Source of the DNA: CAZGXM01 sp964529795
GTDB taxonomy: Bacteria > Bacillota > JADQBR01
Assembly: GCA_964529795.1 (NCBI GenBank)
Contig: CAZGXM010000032.1
Coordinates: 1-28,750, forward strand
Direction: 5' to 3'
DNA length: 28,750 nt
In this document: positions 22,063-28,750 of the stretch, piece by piece
Position numbering within the stretch: the stretch's first letter is position 1
Layout of the letters: each line of letters starts with the position of its first letter
Translations under genes and position numbers: made by a program
The notes under the pieces: model-generated
Databases searched by the model: none
Seen by the model: the letters and a program-made list of their open reading frames with translations, nothing else
What the model was told of the DNA's origin: nothing

Positions 22063-23445
22063 ATGCTTACCGGTAATGTCATAGACCAACTGGTTGGTGC
22101 GTTGGGAAAGGAGAATGTCTTTACAGAAAAAGAAGAACTGGCTGCCTATGCTTTTGACGCCACGGCAGACATGCCCAAGGTTGTTCCTGAGGTGGTGGTT
22201 ACTCCCACCGGTACGAAAGAAGTGCAGGAAATAGTGAAGATTGCTGCAAAACATAAAGTCCCCTTGTATGCCCGGGGGTCGGGGACTAATTTAAGTGGCG
22301 GCACCATCCCTGTCAATAAGGGGATAGTGATGGTAATGGTGAAAATGAATAAAATTCTGGAAGTGGATGCGGAAAACCTGACTGCAACTGTCCAGCCCGG
22401 GGTAATTATCCAGGACTTAAATGATGCGGTTGCCCGGCATGGCTTTATTTACCCTCCTGACCCCGGCACAGTGGCAACTGCTACCATGGGAGGCAGCGTT
22501 GCCGAGTGTTCCGGCGGCTTGAGAGGCCTCAAATACGGTGTCACCAAGCACTATGTGATGGGCCTGGAAGTGGTGCTGGCCAGTGGCAAGGTGATGCGCT
22601 GCGGTGGCAAGACGGTTAAAAATGTTACTGCTTATGATCTGGTCAAGCTTTTTGTAGGTTCTGAGGGCACGCTGGGTGTGATTACGGAAATCATTGTCAA
22701 ACTGATTCCCGCACCGGAAGCCAGAAAAAGCGCGCTGGCCATTTTCCGTTCTATCGATGATGCGGCCAATGCCATTGCCGGCATCATCGGCAACAAGGTG
22801 ATTCCCGCCACTCTGGAGATCATGGACAACGTCACCGTCAAGACCGTGGAGAATTACGCCCATATAGGCCTGCCCACCGATGCCGAAGCCATTTTGTTGA
22901 TAGAAGTGGACGGTATTCCTGAGGTTGTAGAAAAGGAAGCGGAAACGGTTGCCCGGGTGTGCAGGGTGAATAACGGGGAATTAAAAATCGCTGAAACCGC
23001 CGCGGAAAGGGACGAAATCTGGCAGGCCCGCCGGGCGGCGCTGCCAGCCCTGGCACAGTTAAGCCCCACCACGGTGCTGGAGGATGCTACCGTGCCGCGC
23101 AGCAAAATTCCGGAAATGCTCAGGGCGCTGCGCAATATTGCCGAAAAATACCGGCTGACCATTGGTACTTTCGGACATGCGGGAGATGGAAACCTGCACC
23201 CTACCATTATTACCGATGAGACAAATACCGAGGAAATGCAGCGTGTGCACCAAGCTGTGGGTGAAATTTTTGATGTGTCCTTGAGTTTGGGGGGTACGTT
23301 GTCCGGAGAGCACGGTATCGGCATTGCCAAGCAGAAGTATCTGGAACAGGAATTCGGCGAAGCAGGCATTGAAGCTCTCAAGGCCATAAAAAGGGCACTA
23401 GACCCGGACAACCTGTTAAATCCCGGTAAAATTGTCCGGATTTAG
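22063..23445 (+). CDS. FAD-linked D-lactate/glycolate dehydrogenase (GlcD type)
   Basis: Flavoprotein subunit oxidising a 2-hydroxyacid such as D-lactate to the 2-oxoacid. The 460-residue product has the FAD-binding PCMH domain (PLYARGSGTNLSGGTIP about residues 75-91, PPDPGTVATATMGGSVAECSGGLRGLKYG, SEGTLGVITEI). The C-terminal oxidase domain carries FGHAGDGNLHPTII and SGEHGIGIAKQKYL. The ATG at 22063 is chosen for AGGAGG 9 bases upstream; an in-frame TTG at 22033 lies before that site. It is the first gene of the cluster. It is followed by its Fe-S partner, as in Desulfovibrio D-lactate dehydrogenase pairs (family knowledge). Confidence 0.93.
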   Translation: MLTGNVIDQLVGALGKENVFTEKEELAAYAFDATADMPKVVPEVVVTPTGTKEVQEIVKIAAKHKVPLYARGSGTNLSGGTIPVNKGIVMVMVKMNKILEVDAENLTATVQPGVIIQDLNDAVARHGFIYPPDPGTVATATMGGSVAECSGGLRGLKYGVTKHYVMGLEVVLASGKVMRCGGKTVKNVTAYDLVKLFVGSEGTLGVITEIIVKLIPAPEARKSALAIFRSIDDAANAIAGIIGNKVIPATLEIMDNVTVKTVENYAHIGLPTDAEAILLIEVDGIPEVVEKEAETVARVCRVNNGELKIAETAAERDEIWQARRAALPALAQLSPTTVLEDATVPRSKIPEMLRALRNIAEKYRLTIGTFGHAGDGNLHPTIITDETNTEEMQRVHQAVGEIFDVSLSLGGTLSGEHGIGIAKQKYLEQEFGEAGIEALKAIKRALDPDNLLNPGKIVRI

Positions 23446-23456
23446 GGGGCTGTGAT

Positions 23457-24758
23457 ATGGCATATTACGACTCACTGGATAATGTGAAGGCAGAAATCAC
23501 CAAGTGTATGAAGTGCGGCAACTGCCAGGCCGTGTGTCCCATCTATAAAGAAGTGATGGGGGAATCCGGCGTGGCCCGGGGCAAGATTCAAATTGCCGGG
23601 GACTTGCTGGAAGGGAAGTTGGAGTTTACTGACAAACTGCAGGAAATTTTCAGTCTTTGCTTGACCTGTAAGGCCTGTGCCGCCAACTGCCCGTGCGGTG
23701 TACACCCTGATCAGGTTATTCTTGCTGTCAGAGCGGCACTGGTGAGAAAAAAAGGCCTGCCCGGATTAAAAAGGCAGATTTTTGGGCTGATGGCCAACCC
23801 GCAAAGATTCCGCATCGGCCTGGGTATGGCTAGCAAGCTCCAGGGTATCGGCCTGAAAAAAATTGACAGCAAGGAGCTGGCCAGGCCTCGTTTTCCCATT
23901 GGCCTGGATATGAAACGGGTAGTGAGGCCCCTGGCTGCCAAGTCCTTGTTAGCTGTTGTTCCGGAAACCAATAAAATCTCGAAACCCCGGGCAAGGGTGG
24001 CGTTTTTCACCGGTTGCATGCTCAACTACGTTTACACTGAAGCCGGCCGGGCGGTGATAGATGTGCTTAATGCCAACGGGGTGGAAGTGGTCGTCCCCAA
24101 AAAGCAGCACTGCTGCGGCATTCCCGTGTTTGTAAACGGGGATGTGGCCACTGCCAAGGAGATTGCCAGGTATAACCTGGATGTATTTGCTGGCGGAAAC
24201 TATGATGCCATCATTACTCACTGCGGCACCTGTATCGGTGCCTGGGTGCATCATTACCATGAACTGCTGGCTGATGACCCCAAATATGCGGCAGTCGCCC
24301 GCGAACTGTCCGCCAAGGCATTTGACGTCAGCCAGTACCTGATTGATGAGCTGGGCATGCGTGAACCCGAGGCGAAACTGAATTATACGGTGACATATCA
24401 TGACCCCTGCCACATGGTGCGGGGGGTAGGCGTTGCCCGCCAGCCGCGGCAGGTCATCAAGAGTATCCCGGGAGTAACCTTGGTGGAAATGAAGACACCC
24501 GACCGCTGCTGCGGCAGCGCCGGTTCTTTCAGTCTTATGCACTACCAGCTTTCCAGTCAGATACGCGACAAAAAGGTTGCCGATGCACTTTCGGCAAACT
24601 CTGACATGGTGCTTACCAGCTGCGGCGCTTGCCGCATGCAGTTGGAAGATGGTTTGTACCAAGCACGGGCAGATGTGCCGGTTAAACATGTGGTGGAAGT
24701 TTTGGCCGAAGCATATGCCCAAGAAGGAGGAGTTAACGGTGAACGAAAAACTGGTTGA
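23457..24758 (+). CDS. Fe-S subunit of the hydroxyacid dehydrogenase (GlcF/DldB type)
   Basis: Takes electrons from the flavoprotein. The 433-residue product has two 4Fe-4S motifs, C17MKCGNCQAVCP and CLTCKACAANCPCGVHP (about residue 67). Two CCG (cysteine-rich) domains follow, with QHCCGIPVFVNGD and TPDRCCGSAGSFSL as their CCG cores. HCGTCIGAW and SCGACRMQL are further cysteine clusters. Likely membrane- or quinone-linked, or ferredoxin/menaquinone-coupled in the anaerobe. It starts 11 bases after the glcD stop and overlaps the LutC gene by 20 bases, so translation is coupled. Confidence 0.93.
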   Translation: MAYYDSLDNVKAEITKCMKCGNCQAVCPIYKEVMGESGVARGKIQIAGDLLEGKLEFTDKLQEIFSLCLTCKACAANCPCGVHPDQVILAVRAALVRKKGLPGLKRQIFGLMANPQRFRIGLGMASKLQGIGLKKIDSKELARPRFPIGLDMKRVVRPLAAKSLLAVVPETNKISKPRARVAFFTGCMLNYVYTEAGRAVIDVLNANGVEVVVPKKQHCCGIPVFVNGDVATAKEIARYNLDVFAGGNYDAIITHCGTCIGAWVHHYHELLADDPKYAAVARELSAKAFDVSQYLIDELGMREPEAKLNYTVTYHDPCHMVRGVGVARQPRQVIKSIPGVTLVEMKTPDRCCGSAGSFSLMHYQLSSQIRDKKVADALSANSDMVLTSCGACRMQLEDGLYQARADVPVKHVVEVLAEAYAQEGGVNGERKTG

Positions 24759-25299
24759 CGAATTTACCGGGAAAGCTGAGGCTGTATCCGCAGAGGTGGT
24801 CAGGGTAAAAACCTTTACAGATGCATACAAAACAGTGTTGGAAATTATCCGTGAAGCCGAGGTGAAGCAGGTGGGCTCTGTGGACAACGGCCTGTGCAAG
24901 GGGTTAATTCCCCTGCTGCGGGAGCAAGGCATTGAAGTGGTAACCGCAGGGTCCCCCCGCCGGCTTGCCGAACTGGAAGTCGGTGTCATTCCCGCAGACA
25001 TGGCCATTGCCGAAACCGGCACCGTGGCCCATGATGCCACTGACCTTTTCAGTCGTTATTTTTCCATGCTCTGTCCCACCAACATCGTGCTGCTGTACAC
25101 AGCCAGCATCAAAGCGAACATGCTTGAGGCCATCAAGGCACTGGAAATCAACGGGGTACCACCGAGATATGCCGCCTTTATTACCGGACCCAGCCGTACC
25201 GCGGATATTGAGCGGGTGCTGACTATCGGTGTGCACGGCCCGGGACGTCTATGCGTCATACTCATTGATGAGGGGGAATGTAACGATGGCGGTAAGTAA
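24739..25299 (+). CDS. LutC/LldG-type lactate utilisation protein (LUD domain)
   Basis: LUD-domain protein of the L-lactate dehydrogenase complex. The 186-residue product has VGSVDNGLCKGLIP, the family motif ADMAIAETGTVAHDATDL (about residues 90-107) and the C-terminal GPSRTADIERVLTIGVHGPGRLCVILID. The start is GTG at 24739, with AAGGAGGA 7 bases upstream, inside the end of the Fe-S gene. It overlaps the next gene by 14 bases. Known role: part of LutABC/LldEFG complexes; its exact chemistry is not settled. Placement beside LutB is usual. Confidence 0.92.
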   Translation: MNEKLVDEFTGKAEAVSAEVVRVKTFTDAYKTVLEIIREAEVKQVGSVDNGLCKGLIPLLREQGIEVVTAGSPRRLAELEVGVIPADMAIAETGTVAHDATDLFSRYFSMLCPTNIVLLYTASIKANMLEAIKALEINGVPPRYAAFITGPSRTADIERVLTIGVHGPGRLCVILIDEGECNDGGK

Positions 25300-27424
25300 A
25301 GAATTTCAAAGCAGGGTGAAAAAAGCTCTAAACAATGACAACTTGCGTCGCGCCCTCACCAAGTTCGGGAATGATTACCCTGCTGCCAGAGAAAAAGCTT
25401 ATGCCGGGAAAGATGTGGAAGCGCTTCGCAGTTATATCGCCAAGGCAAAAAGACAGGCAGCAGAGAATGCCGATACTCTGATAAAGCAGTTTACAGAAGA
25501 AGCAGAAAAAAGAGGGGCAAAGGTCTATTTTGCCCGTACCGGGGAAGATGCTAACCGCTATATAGCCAAAGTAGCCGCAGAAAATGGGGTAAAAAATATT
25601 GTCAAGTCCAAGTCCATGGCCTCCGAAGAAATTTACCTCAACAAGCATTTGGAGCAAAGAGGTATTGAAGTTACTGAAACGGATTTGGGTGAGTGGGTCA
25701 TTCAATTGATGGGCCAGAAACCTTCCCACATGGTAATGCCCGCCATTCATTTGACCCGGCACGAGGTTGCAGATGCATTTTCCAGGCACCTTAAGGAAGA
25801 ACTGCCCGCAGACCCCTACAAGCTGACCAAAGTTGCCCGGCGGGAGCTGCGCAAGAAATTTCTCAATGCCGATATGGGCATTTCCGGAGCCAACATGGCG
25901 GTGGCCGAAAACGGCGCGCTGGTGATTATGACCAATGAAGGCAACGCCCGCCTGACCACCACCCTGCCGCCCATTCATGTGGCCCTGGTGGGGATTGAAA
26001 AATTCGTTGATAGCATGGAGACCGTCACCAAGGTGCTGGAAGCTCTGCCCAGAAGCGCCACCGGGCAGACCATTACCAGCTATGTGACCATGATTGACGG
26101 CGTCACCCCCACCTGGAAAGACGGGAAAGTAATTGATAAGCAGCTGCACATCGTCATCCTGGATAACGGGCGCAGTGACTTGATGAAAGACCCTGTATTC
26201 CGGGAAGCGGCCCAGTGCATTCGCTGTGCTTCCTGCCTCAATGTCTGTCCTGTCTACCAGCTGGTGGGCGGTCATGTGTACGGGTATATCTATGCCGGCG
26301 GCATTGGCAGCATTTTGACTGCCTTTTTCAACAGCGAGGATGCCGCCTTTGACCCGCAGAACCTCTGTATCAGCTGCGGCAAATGCGTTACCATCTGCCC
26401 CGGAAAGATAAATATTCCCGACCTGGTCAAGAAACTGAGGCAGAGACTGACAGAGAAAAAAGGCCTTTCCTTTGCCGAGGATTTCGTGCTGAAGAAGATA
26501 TTGGTCAGGCCGCCGACATTCCACAAGTGGTTAAGAAGGGCAAAAACCCTTCAGAAACCTTTTGCCGAAGAAGGATATATCCGCCATTTACCGCTGGCTT
26601 TTTCCAAGCATACCGAAAACCGCAGCCTGCCGGCTATTGCGGATAAGCCGTTAAGGGATATTATCCCCAATATTAAGAAAGAGGTTAAGAAACCCGGGGC
26701 AAAAGCGGCCTTTTACAGCGGCTGTATCATTGATTTCAGCTATCCGGAAGTGGGGGAAGCTGTCTTTAAAACCCTGCAGGACCGGGGTATTGAAGTGATA
26801 TTTCCCCAAGAACAAAGCTGCTGTGGTGCACCTGCTTCCTATATGGGAGACAGGGCCACTGCCAAAAAGATGGCCAAGCAGAACATTGAGGCCTTGGAAC
26901 AGGCTGGCGCTGACTACATCGTGGCAGCCTGCCCCACCTGTATTCACGCACTTAAGCATGATTTTCCAGAGCTATTGGCGGGTGACAGCCACTGGAAGCA
27001 GAGAGCGGCAAAACTGGCGGCCAAGGTAAAAGACTACTCGGAACTGATGAATGAACTGCCGCAAAATAGTAATGGCAGCAAGGTTAGTAAAGCCAAGGTT
27101 ACGTACCATGATTCTTGTCACTATAACCGCAAACTCAATCTATCCGATAAACCCCGGAAGCTCCTCAGGGAAAGCTACGACCTGGTGGAAATGGACGAGT
27201 GTGACCGGTGCTGTGGTTTTGGCGGTTCGTACACCGTCAAGTTCCCTGAAATATCCGCTGAGATTATGAAGCGTAAGATTAAAAATATCGAAGACAGCGG
27301 TGCGGAAATTGTGGCCATGGACTGCCCCGGCTGCATGATACAACTCAAGGGCGGCCTGGACAAAGCTGGCAGCAAGGTAAAAGTGATGCACACTGCGGAA
27401 CTGTTGGCTGAAAGAGATAAATAA
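25286..27424 (+). CDS. LutB-CCG fusion, L-lactate dehydrogenase Fe-S subunit (LldEF-like)
   Basis: A 712-residue fusion of LutB and a LutA-type CCG protein, matching in length the LldEF fusion of Desulfovibrio. About residues 1-310 form a LUD domain (KSKSMASEEIYLNKHLEQRG, GISGANMAVAENGALVIMTNEGNARL). A ferredoxin part follows with CIRCASCLNVCPVY and CISCGKCVTICPGK, then CCG domains with SCCGAPASYMGD, ACPTCIH, DRCCGFGGSYTVK and DCPGCM. The ATG at 25286 follows GGGGG by about 9 bases. A longer in-frame opening exists upstream but lies inside LutC. It probably oxidises L-lactate to pyruvate with LutC, complementing the D-lactate pair. Confidence 0.93.
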   Translation: MAVSKEFQSRVKKALNNDNLRRALTKFGNDYPAAREKAYAGKDVEALRSYIAKAKRQAAENADTLIKQFTEEAEKRGAKVYFARTGEDANRYIAKVAAENGVKNIVKSKSMASEEIYLNKHLEQRGIEVTETDLGEWVIQLMGQKPSHMVMPAIHLTRHEVADAFSRHLKEELPADPYKLTKVARRELRKKFLNADMGISGANMAVAENGALVIMTNEGNARLTTTLPPIHVALVGIEKFVDSMETVTKVLEALPRSATGQTITSYVTMIDGVTPTWKDGKVIDKQLHIVILDNGRSDLMKDPVFREAAQCIRCASCLNVCPVYQLVGGHVYGYIYAGGIGSILTAFFNSEDAAFDPQNLCISCGKCVTICPGKINIPDLVKKLRQRLTEKKGLSFAEDFVLKKILVRPPTFHKWLRRAKTLQKPFAEEGYIRHLPLAFSKHTENRSLPAIADKPLRDIIPNIKKEVKKPGAKAAFYSGCIIDFSYPEVGEAVFKTLQDRGIEVIFPQEQSCCGAPASYMGDRATAKKMAKQNIEALEQAGADYIVAACPTCIHALKHDFPELLAGDSHWKQRAAKLAAKVKDYSELMNELPQNSNGSKVSKAKVTYHDSCHYNRKLNLSDKPRKLLRESYDLVEMDECDRCCGFGGSYTVKFPEISAEIMKRKIKNIEDSGAEIVAMDCPGCMIQLKGGLDKAGSKVKVMHTAELLAERDK

Positions 27425-27509
27425 CGTGACGGTACTTACTGGATAGATTATGCTGTTGATGTTATCATAAAGATGTTGTTGCAAAAGAATTTGCAGAGGG
27501 GGATGGGAA

Positions 27510-28523
27510 ATGGATCTCAGGCAGGTAAGAGAGACTGCGAAAGAAAAAATGAAGGGTTACTGCCGGGTTTGCCCGGTATGTGACGGCCGTGCCTGTGCCG
27601 GTCAAGTGCCGGGCATAGGCGGTACCGGTACAGGCAGTGCCTTTGCTGCAAACCTGGAAGCTTTGGCTAAGGTCAAGCTGAACCTGCGCACAATTCACCG
27701 GGCCACTGAGCCGAATTTATCATTAAGGCTTTTTGGTGAAGCCTTGAGTACCCCGGTTATGGCGGCACCCATTACAGGAGCTTCCATTAACATGGGTGGA
27801 GCCCTGACCGAACGGGAAATGGTGGATGCCATGCTGCAGGGCGCCCTGGCAGCCGGTACCCTGGGTATGACCGGGGACACCGGTGTCCCCGGCATGTATG
27901 ATGACGGGTTGGCAGGTATCAAAGCAGTGGACGGCAAAGGGATTCCCTTTATTAAACCCAGAAGCAACGATGAAATTAAAAAACGCATTACCAAGGCAGA
28001 AGCAGCGGGTGCCTTGGCAGTAGGTGTGGACGTGGACGGTGCGGGGCTAATCACCATGGCTTTAAACGGCCAGCCGGTGGGGCCTAAATCCATTGAAGAC
28101 ATTAAAGAATTGGTTTCCTTTACAAAGCTGCCCTTTATCGTCAAAGGGATAATGACTGTAGACGAGGCAGAATTGACGGCGGAAGCCGGCGTAGCGGCGA
28201 TTGTGGTTTCCAATCACGGCGGGCGGGTACTGGACCATGCTCAAGGCGCGGCCAGTGTACTTCCTGAGATTGCTGAAGCGGTTAAAGGTAAAGTGACCAT
28301 TCTTGCCGACGGTGGTGTGAGATCCGGTGTAGATGTACTCAAACTGCTGGCCCTGGGTGCTGACGCCGTACTGGTAGGGCGGCCGTTGATTATCGGTGCT
28401 TTCGGCGGTGGCAGCGAGGGTGTTAAACTGACTATTGAAACTTATACCAAGCAGCTGCTTCAAGCCATGATTTTAACCGGTAACCATGAGGTGACAGCAG
28501 TTTCCAGAGAGACAGTGGCGTAA
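27510..28523 (+). CDS. FMN-dependent alpha-hydroxyacid oxidase family protein with Cys-rich N-terminus
   Basis: A 337-residue TIM-barrel flavoprotein. The C-terminal half has the FMN and catalytic motif IVVSNHGGRVLDHAQGAASVLPEI (catalytic His and Arg), ILADGGVRSGVDVLKLLALGADAVLVGRPL and LLQAMILTG. It oxidises a 2-hydroxyacid such as lactate in known relatives. Before the barrel, C18-x2-C21-x2-C24-x4-C29 resembles an Fe-S site and is absent from aerobic lactate oxidases. The anaerobic family with this start is known to me, but its electron acceptor is not. The ATG has GAGGGGGA about 7 bases upstream. It lies 85 bases after the LutB fusion and ends the cluster. Confidence 0.88.
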   Translation: MDLRQVRETAKEKMKGYCRVCPVCDGRACAGQVPGIGGTGTGSAFAANLEALAKVKLNLRTIHRATEPNLSLRLFGEALSTPVMAAPITGASINMGGALTEREMVDAMLQGALAAGTLGMTGDTGVPGMYDDGLAGIKAVDGKGIPFIKPRSNDEIKKRITKAEAAGALAVGVDVDGAGLITMALNGQPVGPKSIEDIKELVSFTKLPFIVKGIMTVDEAELTAEAGVAAIVVSNHGGRVLDHAQGAASVLPEIAEAVKGKVTILADGGVRSGVDVLKLLALGADAVLVGRPLIIGAFGGGSEGVKLTIETYTKQLLQAMILTGNHEVTAVSRETVA

Positions 28524-28568
28524 TAAAATGTAATGTGACTGCTCGGAGAAAACAAGTCAAAAATATTA

Positions 28569-28597
28569 TTGACAACTCAAGAAAAATGCTGTAGCAT
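28569..28597 (+). promoter_or_regulatory. Promoter of tRNA-Lys
   Basis: A perfect TTGACA (28569-28574) is followed after 17 bases by TAGCAT (28592-28597), about 18 bases before the tRNA. A strong -35 is typical of stable RNA genes. Confidence 0.72.
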
Positions 28598-28614
28598 ACA
28601 GTATTGTGAGGCGT

Positions 28615-28690
28615 GAGCCATTAGCTCAGTTGGCAGAGCACCTGACTTTTAATCAGGGTGTCCCAGGTTCGAGCCCTGGATGGCTCACCA
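28615..28690 (+). tRNA. tRNA-Lys (anticodon TTT)
   Basis: A 76-base cloverleaf. The acceptor stem is GAGCCAT/ATGGCTC, the D-arm contains TTAGCTCAGTTGGCAGAGCA, and the anticodon stem CCTGA/TCAGG has loop CTTTTAA with TTT. The T-arm CCAGGTTCGAGCCCTGG is complete, and the discriminator A is followed by an encoded CCA. No protein gene follows in the window. Confidence 0.98.
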
Positions 28691-28750
28691 TTTTATTTTG
28701 TGCCAGGCACCACTAAAATTCGACAAAAAACGAATAGACCGGCACCAATC

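Noticed and set aside
23949..25040. Open frame of 363 codons on the minus strand
   Set aside because: It crosses two well-identified genes on the other strand and its residue pattern is that of reversed codons.
25328..26524. Long open frame of 398 codons on the minus strand
   Set aside because: It lies wholly inside the LutB fusion gene, has no ribosome binding site, and its protein shows no family motif. It is an antisense shadow.

Overview
The window looks like a chromosome segment of a strictly anaerobic, spore-former-type Firmicute of the Peptococcaceae/Desulfotomaculum-Pelotomaculum kind. This rests on the strong AGGAGG-type ribosome binding sites, frequent GTG/TTG starts, the rpsF-ssb-rpsR-MazG-like-YybS-rplI order, and the many ferredoxin and CCG-type iron-sulfur proteins of lactate and 2-oxoacid oxidation. 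The genus is inference; no marker in the window fixes it.

Layout. (1) 141-3156: ribosomal protein/SSB operon (rpsF, ssb, rpsR, terminator), then a MazG-like protein, a YybS-type membrane protein and rplI. (2) 3189-6217: a 16-codon mini-ORF, then an efflux operon (HlyD-type lipoprotein, ABC ATPase, ABC-2 permease). (3) 6426-7826: a lone COG2509-type FAD dehydrogenase with its own promoter and terminator. (4) 8225-13383: a CstA/BtsT-family transporter gene, a LytS-type sensor kinase and LytTR regulator, and a second cstA that runs into a 100-N assembly gap (13384-13483). (5) 13484-17054, minus strand: leucine-type dehydrogenase, ferredoxin, and alpha, beta and gamma subunits of a 2-oxoacid:ferredoxin oxidoreductase. 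The operon is preceded by a clear sigma-54 promoter and by a PAS-PAS-AAA+-Fis sigma-54 activator gene (17349-19076). (6) 19355-21845: an Fe-S protein, purA, a 43-residue membrane protein and a terminator. (7) 22063-28523: a lactate/2-hydroxyacid oxidation cluster (GlcD-type flavoprotein, GlcF-type Fe-S protein, LutC, a LutB-CCG fusion, an FMN hydroxyacid oxidase family protein). (8) 28615-28690: tRNA-Lys(TTT) with its promoter.

How the parts fit. Blocks 4, 5 and 7 together describe import and oxidation of small carboxylates and amino acids. LytS/LytTR with CstA-family transporters resembles the BtsS/BtsR-BtsT pyruvate system of E. coli. The lactate cluster makes pyruvate from D- and L-lactate. 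The dehydrogenase/VOR-like operon turns branched-chain amino acids into acyl-CoA and reduced ferredoxin under sigma-54 control.

The main structural surprise is a repeat that explains the gap. The region from within cstA copy 1 through its terminator and into a 48-codon orphan 3' end of the gamma-subunit gene (up to 10089) reappears on both sides of the gap. The missing sequence is therefore predicted to be about 1.6 kb, and the lost C-terminus of the gamma subunit can be read from the orphan copy.
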